Source of the DNA: Nocardia veterana NBRC 100344
GTDB lineage: Bacteria; Actinomycetota; Actinomycetes; Mycobacteriales; Mycobacteriaceae
Assembly: GCF_000308855.1 (NCBI RefSeq)
Contig: NZ_BAGM01000043.1
Location: 1 to 33,293 of the forward strand
Length of the DNA: 33,293 bases
Direction of reading: 5' to 3'
Part shown: in pieces, positions 7,084-16,492 of the stretch
How positions within the stretch are numbered: position 1 is the first letter of the stretch
Layout: each line of letters opens with the position of its first letter
Notes under the pieces: model-generated
Databases searched by the model: none
Told to the model about the DNA's origin: nothing
Seen by the model: the letters and a program-made list of their open reading frames with translations, nothing else
Made by a program: the position numbers and the translations under genes

Positions 7084-9785
7084 TGACCAGCGCAGCCCCT
7101 GATAACTCGCGAAATCGTGCCGACGCCCTCCCCAAGAGCTGGAACCCCAGCGATGTAGAGGCCGACCTGTACGAGCGCTGGGTAGCGGCCGGTTACTTCA
7201 CCGCCGACCCGGCCAGCGACAAGCCGCCCTACTCGATCGTGCTGCCGCCGCCGAATGTCACCGGCAACCTGCACATGGGCCACGCCTTCGACCACACCCT
7301 GATGGACCTGCTCACCCGCCGCAAGCGGATGCAGGGCTACGAGGTGCTGTGGCTGCCCGGTATGGACCACGCCGGGATCGCCACCCAGACCGTGGTCGAG
7401 AAGCAGCTCGCCGTCGACGGCAAGACCAAGGAAGACTTCGGCCGCGAACTGTTCGTCGAGAAGGTCTGGGATTGGAAGCGCGAATCCGGCGGCGCCATCC
7501 AGGGCCAGATGCGGCGCCTCGGCGACGGCGTCGACTGGAGCCGTGATCGCTTCACCATGGACGAGGGCCTGTCGCGAGCGGTGCAGACGATCTTCAAGCG
7601 CCTCTACGACGCCGGGCTGATCTACCGGGCCGAGCGGCTGGTGAATTGGTCGCCCTCGCTGCAGACCGCCATCTCCGACGTCGAGGTGAAATACGAGGAC
7701 GTCGAGGGTGAGCTCGTCTCGCTGCGCTACGGGTCGCTGAACGACGACGAACCGCACGTCATCGTGGCCACCACCCGGGTGGAGACCATGCTCGGCGATA
7801 CCGCGGTGGCGGTGCATCCGGAGGACGAACGGTACCAGGCGCTGATCGGCACCACCGTCTACCATCCGATCACCGGCCGCCAGATCCCGATCGTCGCCGA
7901 CGACTACGTCGACCCCGAATTCGGTTCCGGCGCAGTGAAGATCACCCCCGCGCACGACCCCAACGACTTCGAGATCGGCCTGCGGCACAACCTGCCGATG
8001 CCGACCATCATGGACAAGACCGGCAAGATCGCCGACACCGGAACCGAATTCGACGGGATGGACCGGTTCGAGGCCCGGATCAAGATCCGCGAGCGGCTGG
8101 CCGAAGAGGGCCGCATCGTCGCCGAGAAGCGCCCGTACGTGCACAGCGTCGGCCACTCCGAGCGCTCCGGCGAACCGATCGAACCGCGACTGTCCATGCA
8201 GTGGTGGGTGAAGGTCGAATCGCTGGCCAAGGCCGCCGGTGACGCCGTGCGCAGCGGCGCGGTGAAGATCTACCCGGCCAGCCAGGAACCACGCTGGTTC
8301 GAATGGGTCGACAACATGCACGACTGGTGCATCTCGCGGCAGCTGTGGTGGGGTCACCGCATTCCGATCTGGTACGGGCCGGAGGGGGAGATCGTTTGCG
8401 TCGGCCCCGACGAGCAGGCGCCCGAGGGCTACGTCCAGGACCCGGACGTGCTCGACACCTGGTTCTCCTCCGGCCTGTGGCCCTTCTCCACCATGGGCTG
8501 GCCGGACCCCACCCCCGAACTGGCGAAGTTCTATCCCACCAGCGTGCTGGTGACCGGTTACGACATCCTGTTCTTCTGGGTGGCCCGGATGATGATGTTC
8601 GGCATGTTCGTCTCCGACGACCCGGTCATCACCGCCGGTAAGGATTCCGGGCGGCAGCAGGTGCCGTTCGACGACGTCTTCCTGCACGGGCTCATCCGCG
8701 ACGAATTCGGCCGCAAATACTCCAAGTCCAAGGGAATCGGCGTCGACCCGCTGGTGTGGATCGACGAATACGGCGCGGACGCAACGCGTTTCACCCTCGC
8801 CCGGGGGGCCCAGCCGGGTAGCGACCTGTCGGTCGGCCCGCCGCACGTGCAGGCCTCGCGCAACTTCATCACCAAGCTGTTCAACGCCAGCAAGTTCGCG
8901 CTCATGAACGGTGCCGCCCCGGGCGACCTGCCCGACCGTGCCACCCTCACCGACACCGACCGCTGGATCCTCGACCGGCTCGACGAGGTGCGCGCCGAGG
9001 TCGACGCCGCCTTCGACCGCTACGAATTCGGCAAGGCCTGCGAGGCGCTGTACCACTTCGCCTGGGACGAACTGTGCGACTGGTACCTCGAATTGGCGAA
9101 GGTGCAGTTCGCCGAATCGGAGGAGCGGGCCGCGAGCACGCGCATCGTCCTGGGCAACGTGCTGGATTCGGTGCTGCGCCTGCTGCACCCGGCCATCCCG
9201 TTCGTCACCGAGACGCTGTGGCAGGCCCTCACCGAGGCCGGTGCGGACGACTCGCTCGTGATCGCCGCGTGGCCGCAGCCGTCCGGCGTCGCCACCGATA
9301 CCGTTGCCGCGCAACGCATTGCGGATCTGCAGAAGCTCGTCACCGAAATCCGCCGATTCCGCAGCGACCAGGGACTGACCGACAAGCAGAAGGTCGCCGC
9401 GAAACTGATCGGCATCGACGCCGCCGACCTCGCCGGACTGCACGCCGAAATCGCCAGCCTGGCCCGGCTCACCGAGCCGGATGCCGACTTCTCCGCCACC
9501 GCCGCGGTGGAGGTGCGGCTGTCCGGCGCCACCGTCACCGTCGAACTGGACACCTCCGGCGCGGTCGACCTCGACGCCGAACGGCGCCGCCTGGAAAAGG
9601 ATCTGGCGGCCGCGCAGAAGGACCTCGCCACCACCACCGCCAAACTCGGCAACGAGGCCTTCCTGGCCAAGGCGCCCGAGGAGGTGGTCGCCAAGATCCG
9701 CACCCGCCGCGACGTCGCCGAATCCGAGGTGACCCGGATCGGGGCGCGGCTGGCGCAGATCACGGAGTTGGCGGCGAAGAAGTGA
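7083..9785 (+). CDS. valS: Valyl-tRNA synthetase
   Basis: 900 residues, normal for bacterial ValRS. It charges tRNA-Val with valine in the cytosol. Class I signatures are present: the HIGH variant HMGH (64-67) within [13 protein letters not shown], and the KMSKS variant KYSKS (545-549). The CP1 editing domain lies between, and the tRNA-anticodon-binding domain (from about 630) is followed by the ValRS C-terminal coiled coil (about 830-897, rich in Lys/Glu/Ala). The GTG start at 7083 appears leaderless. folC overlaps the last 4 bp. The order valS-folC-DUF4233-ndk is conserved in mycolic-acid actinobacteria. Confidence 0.98.
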   Translation: MTSAAPDNSRNRADALPKSWNPSDVEADLYERWVAAGYFTADPASDKPPYSIVLPPPNVTGNLHMGHAFDHTLMDLLTRRKRMQGYEVLWLPGMDHAGIATQTVVEKQLAVDGKTKEDFGRELFVEKVWDWKRESGGAIQGQMRRLGDGVDWSRDRFTMDEGLSRAVQTIFKRLYDAGLIYRAERLVNWSPSLQTAISDVEVKYEDVEGELVSLRYGSLNDDEPHVIVATTRVETMLGDTAVAVHPEDERYQALIGTTVYHPITGRQIPIVADDYVDPEFGSGAVKITPAHDPNDFEIGLRHNLPMPTIMDKTGKIADTGTEFDGMDRFEARIKIRERLAEEGRIVAEKRPYVHSVGHSERSGEPIEPRLSMQWWVKVESLAKAAGDAVRSGAVKIYPASQEPRWFEWVDNMHDWCISRQLWWGHRIPIWYGPEGEIVCVGPDEQAPEGYVQDPDVLDTWFSSGLWPFSTMGWPDPTPELAKFYPTSVLVTGYDILFFWVARMMMFGMFVSDDPVITAGKDSGRQQVPFDDVFLHGLIRDEFGRKYSKSKGIGVDPLVWIDEYGADATRFTLARGAQPGSDLSVGPPHVQASRNFITKLFNASKFALMNGAAPGDLPDRATLTDTDRWILDRLDEVRAEVDAAFDRYEFGKACEALYHFAWDELCDWYLELAKVQFAESEERAASTRIVLGNVLDSVLRLLHPAIPFVTETLWQALTEAGADDSLVIAAWPQPSGVATDTVAAQRIADLQKLVTEIRRFRSDQGLTDKQKVAAKLIGIDAADLAGLHAEIASLARLTEPDADFSATAAVEVRLSGATVTVELDTSGAVDLDAERRRLEKDLAAAQKDLATTTAKLGNEAFLAKAPEEVVAKIRTRRDVAESEVTRIGARLAQITELAAKK

Positions 9786-11260
9786 GCGACGGCGAAGGAT
9801 TCGACCGCGAACCGCTCGCCGGCGGTGAGGATCGGTTGCGCACCGGTCCGTCACCGGTGGACCTCGCCGAAATGGCGCTGGTCGAGGCCGAACTCGACCA
9901 GCGCTGGGGCGAAACCAAGATCGAGCCGTCGCTGACCCGGATCGCCACGCTGATGGATCTGCTCGGTTCCCCGCAGCAGAACTATCCGGCCATCCATATC
10001 GCCGGCACCAACGGCAAGACCTCGGTGACGCGCATGATCGACGCGCTGCTCACCGCGCTGCACCGCCGGACCGGACGGTTCACCAGTCCGCATCTGCAGT
10101 TGGCGACCGAACGCATCGCGATCGACAACGCCCCGATCACGCCCGCGCGCTACGTCGAGATCTACCGTGAACTGCTGCCGTACGTCGAGATGATCGACAC
10201 CCGGTCGACCGAGGGGGCACTCGGCGGTACGCCCGGCCCGCGGATGAGCAAATTCGAGGTCCTCGTCGCCATGGCCTACGCGGCCTTCGCGGAGGCACCG
10301 GTCGACGTCGCGGTGGTCGAAACCGGGATGGGCGGTACCTGGGACGCGACCAACGTGATCGACGGCCAGGTCGCGGTGATCACGCCGATCGGACTGGACC
10401 ACACCGACTATCTGGGCCCGGACCTGACCTCGATCGCCGGGGAGAAGGCCGGAATCATCAAGCGGTCACCGCAGGATCTGCTGATTCCGCGCGATACCGT
10501 CGCCATCGTCGGCGAACAGGAACCCGAGGCGATGGATGTGCTGTTGCGGCGTGCGGTCGAGGCCGACGCCGCGGTCGCCCGCGCCGGATCGGAGTTCCGG
10601 GTGCTCGCGCGGCGGATCGCGGTCGGCGGCCAGGTCCTGGAGATCCAGGGGCTGGGCGGGGTGTACGACGAGATCTTCCTGCCGCTGCACGGTGAGCATC
10701 AGGCCCACAACGCTGCACTCGCCTTGGCGGCGGTGGAAGCCTTCTTCGGCGCGGGGGCGCAGAAACAACTCGATATCGATGCGGTGCGAGCCGGATTCGC
10801 GGCGGTGAGCAGTCCCGGACGGATGGAACGGATGCGCAGTGCGCCCACCATCTTCATCGACGCCGCGCACAACCCGGCCGGGGCGAAGGCGCTGGCCGCG
10901 ACGCTGACCGAGGAATTCGACTTCCGCAAGTTGGTCGGTGTGGTGGCGGTGCTCGCCGACAAGGACGCGGCGGGCATCCTGGAGGCACTGGAACCGGTGT
11001 TCGACGAGATCGTGGTCACCACCAACGGATCTCCGCGCGCCCTGGGCATCGACGAACTGGCCGATCTGGCGGTGCAGCGGTTCGGCGACGAGCGGGTCGT
11101 CACCGCGCACACCCTCGCCGACGCGGTCGAAACCGCGATCGCCATCGCCGAGGAGGCGGGCGGGGCCGGCGAGCCGGTCTCGGGCGCGGGCATCGTGGTC
11201 ACCGGATCGGTAGTCACCGCGGGTGCTGCGCGTTCGCTGTTCGGGAAGGACCCCGCGTGA
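9782..11260 (+). CDS. folC: Dihydrofolate synthase / folylpolyglutamate synthase
   Basis: 492 residues. Mur-ligase-like ATPase that adds glutamate to dihydropteroate and/or the gamma-glutamyl tail to folates. The ATP loop AGTNGKTS is at residues 74-81, followed by TSPHL, the [13 protein letters not shown] segment and the C-terminal ligase domain with [11 protein letters not shown] 9782 overlaps the valS stop (GTGA); an open frame continues upstream inside valS but is only a shadow. The first about 30 residues precede the conserved core and are low in conservation signals. The stop codon TGA (11258-11260) lies inside the first copy of a 62-bp repeat, so the native 3' end may have been altered by the repeat. 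Confidence 0.95.
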   Translation: MSDGEGFDREPLAGGEDRLRTGPSPVDLAEMALVEAELDQRWGETKIEPSLTRIATLMDLLGSPQQNYPAIHIAGTNGKTSVTRMIDALLTALHRRTGRFTSPHLQLATERIAIDNAPITPARYVEIYRELLPYVEMIDTRSTEGALGGTPGPRMSKFEVLVAMAYAAFAEAPVDVAVVETGMGGTWDATNVIDGQVAVITPIGLDHTDYLGPDLTSIAGEKAGIIKRSPQDLLIPRDTVAIVGEQEPEAMDVLLRRAVEADAAVARAGSEFRVLARRIAVGGQVLEIQGLGGVYDEIFLPLHGEHQAHNAALALAAVEAFFGAGAQKQLDIDAVRAGFAAVSSPGRMERMRSAPTIFIDAAHNPAGAKALAATLTEEFDFRKLVGVVAVLADKDAAGILEALEPVFDEIVVTTNGSPRALGIDELADLAVQRFGDERVVTAHTLADAVETAIAIAEEAGGAGEPVSGAGIVVTGSVVTAGAARSLFGKDPA

Positions 11261-11388
11261 AGCTCGAGGCCGGAGGCGGCAGCCTGCGTCACCACGGAGG
11301 CCTTGCGGAACGCGGCGTCGAATACAGCGTGAAGCTCGAGGCCGGAGGCGGCAGCCTGCGTCACCACGGAGGCCTTGCGGAACGCGGC
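11255..11388. repeat. 62-bp perfect direct repeat, two copies with 72-bp period
   Basis: Copy 1 is 11255-11316 and copy 2 is 11327-11388; all 62 bases are identical, starting GCGTGAAGCTCGAGG and ending GCGGAACGCGGC, with a 10-bp spacer. Copy 1 contains the folC stop codon at its bases 4-6. The period is a multiple of three, so an open frame (GTG 11257 to 11451) runs through both copies, yet codon choice and overlap with the next gene's ribosome site argue against a real protein. Perfect identity suggests recent duplication or a dispersed genomic repeat family. Confidence 0.9.
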
Positions 11389-11443
11389 ATCTGGTGCAGT
11401 GTGGGAGCCGACCAGCGCATCGACCGGGCGTGGAGGAGACAAC

Positions 11444-11872
11444 GTGGGTAGCGAAGACGAAAAGGGCGGTGCGCCGGGTCGTGAAGTACCCCCGCCCGCG
11501 ACCGACCCGTGGAAGGGCTTGCGCGGCGTGATGGCCGGCGCGTTGATCCTCGAGGCGATCACCGTCCTGCTGGCGCTGCCGGTGGTGGGGGCGGTCGGCG
11601 GCGGGCTGAGCTGGTGGTCGGTGACGTATCTGGTCGGTCTGGCCGTTGTGATGATCGTCGGCTCCGGCATGCAGCGCCGGTCGTGGGCACTGCCGTTCAA
11701 CCTCGGCCTGCAGGTGCTGGTCCTGGCGGGTGGGTTGATCCATCTGTCGATCGGCATCATCGGCGTGGTGTTCGTCGCGGTGTGGATCTTCATCCTGGTG
11801 CTGCGTTCCGATGTGAAACGCCGCATGGACCAGGGTTTACTGCCCAGCCAGCGGATGCCGGGCGCCTCCTGA
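11444..11872 (+). CDS. DUF4233 integral membrane protein
   Basis: 142 residues of unknown biochemical function. A short charged, Pro-rich N-terminus (1-25) is followed by four predicted membrane helices at about 28-49, 58-76, 83-101 and 103-121, then a basic cytosolic tail with RSDVKRRMDQG. The family sits between folC and ndk across mycobacteria, nocardiae and relatives, which supports identification but not function. GTG 11444 is chosen because GGAGGAG (11432-11438) lies 5 nt upstream; the open frame extends upstream only through the repeat region. It probably shares the valS-folC message despite the inserted repeats. Confidence 0.88.
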   Translation: MGSEDEKGGAPGREVPPPATDPWKGLRGVMAGALILEAITVLLALPVVGAVGGGLSWWSVTYLVGLAVVMIVGSGMQRRSWALPFNLGLQVLVLAGGLIHLSIGIIGVVFVAVWIFILVLRSDVKRRMDQGLLPSQRMPGAS

Positions 11873-11916
11873 CCCGATCTCGACCGCTCGGTTCGGAATC
11901 GTGCACCACCGCCGGA

Positions 11917-11929
11917 TAGAGTGTCGCCG
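11917..11929 (+). promoter_or_regulatory. Probable leaderless promoter of ndk (TAGAGT-N6-GTG)
   Basis: TAGAGT at 11917-11922 is followed by exactly six bases and the ndk GTG at 11929, the same geometry as at valS. There is no Shine-Dalgarno before this GTG. Confidence 0.6.
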
Positions 11930-12330
11930 TGACTGAGCAGACGTTGGCACTCATCAAGCCGGACGGCGTGGCCCGAGGCCTGGTTGGGGAGATCATCACC
12001 CGCATCGAACGCAAAGGGCTGAAGATCGCGGCCCTCAAACTCGAGCAGGTTTCCGAGGAACTTGCCGCCGCCCATTACGCCGAACACGCCGACAAGCCGT
12101 TCTACGGCTCGCTGATCGAATTCATCACCTCCGGACCGGTCGTCGCGGCCATCCTCGAAGGCCCCCGCGCCATCGCCGCGTTCCGCCAGCTCGCCGGTGG
12201 CACCGACCCGGTGGAGAAGGCCGTTCCCGGCTCTATCCGCGGCGACTTTGCCCTGGAGACCCAGTTCAACCTCGTCCACGGCTCCGATTCGCCCGAATCC
12301 GCGAAGCGGGAGATCGCGCTCTGGTTCTGA
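11929..12330 (+). CDS. ndk: Nucleoside-diphosphate kinase
   Basis: 133 residues, slightly short of the usual 136-140 but complete. It equilibrates NTPs and NDPs through a phosphohistidine. All signatures are present: LIKPDGV at residues 8-14, GTDP (91-94), PGSIRGDF (100-107), and the active-site NLVHGSD with His117. Cytosolic. It is the housekeeping copy; a divergent NDK-like protein is found again in the accessory operon at 30246. The start GTG has no ribosome site and appears leaderless. A strong hairpin follows 14 nt after the stop. Confidence 0.97.
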   Translation: MTEQTLALIKPDGVARGLVGEIITRIERKGLKIAALKLEQVSEELAAAHYAEHADKPFYGSLIEFITSGPVVAAILEGPRAIAAFRQLAGGTDPVEKAVPGSIRGDFALETQFNLVHGSDSPESAKREIALWF

Positions 12331-12344
12331 GCTCTGTCGGTTGG

Positions 12345-12365
12345 CCCCGCGTCGCTTCCGCGGGG
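12345..12365 (+). terminator. ndk terminator hairpin
   Basis: CCCCGCG (12345-12351) pairs perfectly with CGCGGGG (12359-12365) around a 7-nt loop, extended by two G-U pairs to 12343-12367. It begins 14 nt after the ndk stop. Confidence 0.65.
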
Positions 12366-12454
12366 TTCGCGGTCGCTCGGGCTCACCGTCGGGCGCCCGC
12401 TGCTTGCTTTTTCGGCGTACGCAGCGGGCTCCGGACGGCGAGCCGGCCGCGAAC
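12365..12454. repeat. 90-bp nested inverted repeat downstream of ndk
   Basis: Arms in order: GTTCGCGG (12365-12372) with CCGCGAAC (12447-12454); GGCTC (12380-12384) with GAGCC (12440-12444); CCGTC (12386-12390) with GACGG (12434-12438); GCCCGCTGC (12395-12403) with GCAGCGGGC (12421-12429); loop 17 nt containing a T5 run. At least 27 pairs stack on one axis. It shares base 12365 with the ndk terminator stem, so the two structures compete slightly. Confidence 0.7.
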
Positions 12455-12958
12455 TATCGCTCGGACCCGCTTCGTGCGGGGCCGGGTCACGGGATGGTGC
12501 GATGCGGCCGGCGGGTTCCCGTCGAAACCTACTCAGCTGTAGGAAGTGGTGCATCCAGCGCTCCGGAAACCGTGCGGGTGCGCTCCGATGGCGGACCAGT
12601 GGGTCGCTGTATGGGATACTGGACTCGGATGTGATCGACGCCTACCTATCGAGGCAGGTGGCGAGCGCAACCGAATGGCACCGCGGCTCGACGCCGATCA
12701 TCGCTGCCCCGGACGGTTAACAAGACTCGGCTGTTCGGCGGCACGCTGGATGAGCGCTCGAGTTCCGGTGTGAAGCCAACAGCCAGGCGCCGCGTGACCA
12801 GTTAGCCCGAACGACGTACGACATGGTGATAACCGGGCACGCGGGGCGAGACCATCAGACCTTGCGCCGTGTAGGCGTGAGGCGAACGGACAGCGCCCCC
12901 GCGTCGGCCGCGTCACTCTCGTACGAGTGGGACGCGCCCGGGGGCCCGAGGAGATTTC

Positions 12959-15900
12959 GTGGCCGATCAAGAGCCGCAGGGAACGTCGCAGAGCAATGGT
13001 GATTCCACCTCCACCGAGGTGGCCGGGGCAGGGGAGGCGGCGCAGTTGCCGGAACGAATCCGGGTGCACGCGCTGGCCAAACTTCTGGGAACCACCAGCA
13101 AACGTATCCTTGCCCACCTGACCGAACTGGGCGCCGAAGCTCGCAGCGCTCAATCCAGCCTGGACCGCACCGTCGCCGAATCCGTGCGCGACGCACTCGT
13201 TCCGCAGCAAGCCGCCGAGGAGACGGGCGGGGAAAAGCCCGCCGCGGAGCAATCGGCCGAGGTGGCGGTGAGCGAATCCGCCGCCGTCGCGCCCGCGGAG
13301 AGCGAATCCGCAGCACCCGAGTCTGCCGTGCCGCCGGCGACCGGGCCGGCCGAGGCCACCGAAGCGAATGCTGCCGGTGACTCGCCCGCGGCGACCGAAT
13401 CGGACCGGACGAGCGTCCCCGCCGAATCGACTGCCGGCGCCGGGGCGACCTCGACCGAGGCGGCCGCGCCCACCGAGACGGCACCGCATACCTCGCTGTT
13501 CACCAGCCCGTTCCAGGCCCCCGCGCCGGAGCCGGTGCAGCCGGTGGTCTTCGAGCCCGCGAGCATCGCGGCCGCCCCGCTGTTCCTCCCGCCGGATGCC
13601 GCGGCCGCCGAGGAGATGCGGCGCAAGCGGCGGGCGGAACGGGAGGCCAAGACCGCCGAGCCGGCGGTCGTGGAGACCGACGAGCCCGACACCACCGAAG
13701 CGGACGCCGAGTCCGGCGCCGACTGGGACGACGAGCAGTCGCGCGACGACCAGGAGGACGGCGGCCGTTCCCGGCGCCGCCGCCGGGGCCGTCGCGGCCG
13801 CGGCCGGGGCCGGGGCGAACAGCACGCCGAGCACGAGTCCGACGAGGATTCCGACGACGAGGACACCGAATCGTCTGCGGAGACCGGCGAAACCACCGAT
13901 GAGGGTGCCGCCGAGCAGACCGGTGAGGACAGCGAGGACGACAGCACCGCGACGCCGGAGGGTTCGACCCGCCGCCGGCGCCGCCGGCGCCGCCGGAAGG
14001 CCGGGGAGGACAGCGAAGCCGAGCCCGCCGACGACGATCCGCCGAATACCGTCGTGCACGAGCGCGAACCGCGCAACAAGCGCCGCGCGGTCGACGAGGT
14101 GCAGGGCATCAGCGGGTCGACCCGGCTGGAAGCCAAGCGGCAGCGTCGCCGGGACGGTCGCGAGGCCGGTCGTCGCCGTCCGCCGATCCTGACCGAATCG
14201 GAATTCCTGGCCCGGCGCGAGGCGGTGGACCGCGTCATGGTCGTCCGCGAGAAGTCGTTCCCGGCGGGCGAGCATTCGCACGTCGGCGCGACCACGCAGG
14301 TCGCGGTGCTCGAGGACAACATCCTGGTCGAGCACTTCGTCACCAATACCGGGACCGCGTCGATGGTCGGCAACGTCTATCTGGGCAAGGTGCAGAACGT
14401 GCTGCCCAGTATGGAGGCGGCGTTCGTCGACATCGGCCGCGGCCGCAACGGTGTGCTGTACGCCGGTGAGGTCAATTGGGAGGCCGCCGGGCTCGGCGGT
14501 AAGGAACGCAAGATCGAACAGGCGCTCAAACCGGGCGATACCGTGCTGGTGCAGGTCAGCAAGGATCCGGTCGGGCACAAGGGCGCCCGGCTGACCACAC
14601 AGATCAGCCTGGCCGGTCGGTTCCTGGTCTACGTCCCGGGCGGGACCTCGACCGGGATCAGCCGCAAGCTGCCCGATACCGAGCGCAAGCGGCTGAAGGA
14701 GATTCTGCGCGACATCGTCCCGCAGGACGCGGGGGTGATCATCCGCACCGCGTCCGAGGGCGTGAGCGAGACCGAACTCGCCCGCGATGTCGAGCGCTTG
14801 CAGGCGACCTGGAAGACCATCGAGAAGCAGGCCGAGAACGGGTCCGGTGCGCCGAAGACCCTGTACGAGGAGCCCGACCTGCTGGTCAAGGTGGTCCGGG
14901 ACCTGTTCAACGAGGACTTCTCCAAGTTGATCATCGAGGGTGATCGGGCCTGGACGACGGTCGAGAACTATGTCCGGACCGTCGCACCGGACATGCTGGC
15001 CCGGGTCGAGCGCTACGAGAACAACGGCGTGGACGTCTTCGGCAGCCTGCGCATCGACGAGCAACTCGCCAAGGCACTGGACCGCAAGGTGTGGCTGCCT
15101 TCGGGCGGCACGCTGGTCATCGACCGCACAGAGGCGATGACCGTGATCGACGTCAACACCGGCAAGTTCACGGGCTCGGGCGGCAGCAATCTGGAGGAGA
15201 CCGTCACCCGCAACAACCTGGAGGCCGCCGAGGAGATCGTGCGGCAGATGCGGTTGCGCGATATCGGCGGCATGATCGTCGTCGACTTCATCGACATGGT
15301 GCTCGAATCCAACCGTGACCTGGTCCTGCGCCGACTGACCGAATGCCTGGGCCGTGACCGGACCCGGCATCAGGTTTCGGAGGTGACCTCGCTCGGCCTG
15401 GTCCAGATGACCCGCAAGAAGCTGGGCACCGGCCTGGTCGAGGCGTTCTCGACGACCTGTGAACACTGCCACGGGCGCGGCATCATCGTGCACAACTACC
15501 CGGTGGAAACCGCGCCGGCAGAGGACGGCTCCGGTCGCCGGGAAGGGCGTCGGCGCCGCAAGGACAAGGATCGGGACAAGGACAAGCAGCCGGTCGCGGC
15601 GGCGGCCGAGGTGGTCGATTCGCATCCGGAGGAGGAGGCGGCGGCCAAGCGGGCCCATCCGGTCGCACTCGCGATGGCGGCTCATCACGCCGACGAGCCG
15701 ACGGAGGGCGAGACCGAGGCCGAGGCCGAGAAGCCGCCGGTTGCCGAGGCGAAGCCCGAGCCGAAGGGGTCGCGGCGCACCCGCGACCGGCGTGGCCGGG
15801 GCCGGGCCGGAGCGGCGGCTCCCGCTCCGGCCGACGAGAGCGGCCCGGAGCCCGAAGCGACCGCAGCGTCCGAGCCGACCGCAGCGTCTGAACCGAGCGT

Positions 15901-16348
15901 GGCGTCCGAACCGAGCGTGGCGTCCGAACCGAGCGTGGCGTCCGAATCGAGTGTGACGTCCGAACCGGTTGTGGTGTCCGAACCGAGTACCACCGGCACC
16001 GAGGAGCCAGCGCCGACCAGCGGCGTCGTCGGTGCGGAGGGAACCGCGCAACCGTCCGCCGAGGATTCTGCGGCGGCGTCCACCGCGGCAGCCCCGGACG
16101 TCGACGGTGCCCGGCCCGCCGAACCGACGCCGGAGCCGGCGCGCCGCGGCCGACGCCGGGTGGCTCGCACCGCGGCCGCGCCGTCGTCGGACAGTCAGGG
16201 CGCGGTCTTCGTCCTGACCGATGCGGATCAGGAGAGCGCGCCGAAGTTCACCCTGGACGAGCTGGTTCCGGCCGAGGTCACGCCGCGGCAGCGGACCCGT
16301 CGTCGCGCTGCCGGCCGAGCCGCGGGCGCGCCGGAAACCTCGAACTGA
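12959..16348 (+). CDS. rne: Ribonuclease E/G
   Basis: 1129 residues. Endonuclease for mRNA decay and rRNA/tRNA maturation. Order: IF2-N-like domain (about 32-82), a long Ala/Glu then Arg/Glu low-complexity segment (85-400), S1 RNA-binding domain (about 460-550), catalytic core with DVNTGK (Asp731) and VVDFIDM (Asp776, Asp779), the zinc-link CEHC (Cys834, Cys837), and a Pro/Ala/Glu/Arg-rich C-terminal tail with hexapeptide repeats (970-1011). As in mycobacterial RNase E, the core is central with disordered arms on both sides. GTG 12959 has AGGAG 5 nt upstream (12949-12953). It has its own long leader and a very strong terminator. Confidence 0.97.
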   Translation: MADQEPQGTSQSNGDSTSTEVAGAGEAAQLPERIRVHALAKLLGTTSKRILAHLTELGAEARSAQSSLDRTVAESVRDALVPQQAAEETGGEKPAAEQSAEVAVSESAAVAPAESESAAPESAVPPATGPAEATEANAAGDSPAATESDRTSVPAESTAGAGATSTEAAAPTETAPHTSLFTSPFQAPAPEPVQPVVFEPASIAAAPLFLPPDAAAAEEMRRKRRAEREAKTAEPAVVETDEPDTTEADAESGADWDDEQSRDDQEDGGRSRRRRRGRRGRGRGRGEQHAEHESDEDSDDEDTESSAETGETTDEGAAEQTGEDSEDDSTATPEGSTRRRRRRRRRKAGEDSEAEPADDDPPNTVVHEREPRNKRRAVDEVQGISGSTRLEAKRQRRRDGREAGRRRPPILTESEFLARREAVDRVMVVREKSFPAGEHSHVGATTQVAVLEDNILVEHFVTNTGTASMVGNVYLGKVQNVLPSMEAAFVDIGRGRNGVLYAGEVNWEAAGLGGKERKIEQALKPGDTVLVQVSKDPVGHKGARLTTQISLAGRFLVYVPGGTSTGISRKLPDTERKRLKEILRDIVPQDAGVIIRTASEGVSETELARDVERLQATWKTIEKQAENGSGAPKTLYEEPDLLVKVVRDLFNEDFSKLIIEGDRAWTTVENYVRTVAPDMLARVERYENNGVDVFGSLRIDEQLAKALDRKVWLPSGGTLVIDRTEAMTVIDVNTGKFTGSGGSNLEETVTRNNLEAAEEIVRQMRLRDIGGMIVVDFIDMVLESNRDLVLRRLTECLGRDRTRHQVSEVTSLGLVQMTRKKLGTGLVEAFSTTCEHCHGRGIIVHNYPVETAPAEDGSGRREGRRRRKDKDRDKDKQPVAAAAEVVDSHPEEEAAAKRAHPVALAMAAHHADEPTEGETEAEAEKPPVAEAKPEPKGSRRTRDRRGRGRAGAAAPAPADESGPEPEATAASEPTAASEPSVASEPSVASEPSVASESSVTSEPVVVSEPSTTGTEEPAPTSGVVGAEGTAQPSAEDSAAASTAAAPDVDGARPAEPTPEPARRGRRRVARTAAAPSSDSQGAVFVLTDADQESAPKFTLDELVPAEVTPRQRTRRRAAGRAAGAPETSN
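15866..15991 (+). repeat. 18-bp tandem repeat, seven units, inside rne
   Basis: Seven consecutive 18-bp units, consensus GCGTCCGAACCGAGCGTG, encode the hexapeptide (A/T)SEPSV across residues 970-1011 of RNase E. Units 3 and 4 are identical and the outer ones degenerate, as expected for slippage-driven expansion. The copy number is likely variable between strains. Confidence 0.9.
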
Positions 16349-16372
16349 TCCGATCGCCGGACCGGAGAAATC

Positions 16373-16415
16373 CGCAGCACGGCCCCGCCCGGACCTCGGG
16401 CGGGGCCGTGCTGCG
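16373..16415 (+). terminator. 19-bp perfect terminator hairpin after rne
   Basis: 16373-16391 pairs without mismatch with 16397-16415 around the loop GACCT; the stem is GC-rich and no T-tract follows. It starts 24 nt after the rne stop. Confidence 0.85.
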
Positions 16416-16444
16416 ATCCGGGTCACGATCGACAGCGACCCGGT

Positions 16445-16474
16445 TTGGTGCGCGGGGTAGCAGTCCTGTAATCT
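16445..16474 (+). promoter_or_regulatory. Promoter of rplU-rpmA
   Basis: TTGGTG (16445-16450), an 18-bp spacer and TAATCT (16469-16474) give a good sigma-70/SigA-type promoter, with start expected near 16481. Confidence 0.6.
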
Positions 16475-16492
16475 TGGACAGTCGCTGCCCGG

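Larger units (their letters stand above)
12331..12958. other. 628-bp structured intergenic region between ndk and rne
   Basis: No credible gene on either strand. It starts with the ndk terminator hairpin (12345-12365), continues with a large nested inverted repeat (12365-12454) and a small CCCGC/GCGGG hairpin (12466-12480). A weak -10-like GATACT lies at 12615-12620. A CACTC/GAGTG hairpin (12914-12929) precedes the rne ribosome site. Most of it probably serves as rne promoter and long 5' untranslated region. Confidence 0.55.

Noticed and set aside
9074..9781. Upstream extension of the folC open frame inside valS
   Set aside because: The extension is basic low-complexity sequence in a second frame of valS; GTG 9782 with GTGA overlap gives a normal FolC length.
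6990..9854. 954-residue minus-strand open frame opposite valS
   Set aside because: It mirrors valS codon structure, has a low-complexity His/Gly/Asp/Arg composition and no family signature; it is an antisense shadow of a high-GC gene.
11257..11451. 64-residue open frame through the 62-bp repeats, starting on the folC GTGA
   Set aside because: It exists because the 72-bp period is a multiple of three; it overlaps the DUF4233 start and has no recognisable protein features. It should be reconsidered if the repeat proves to be expressed.
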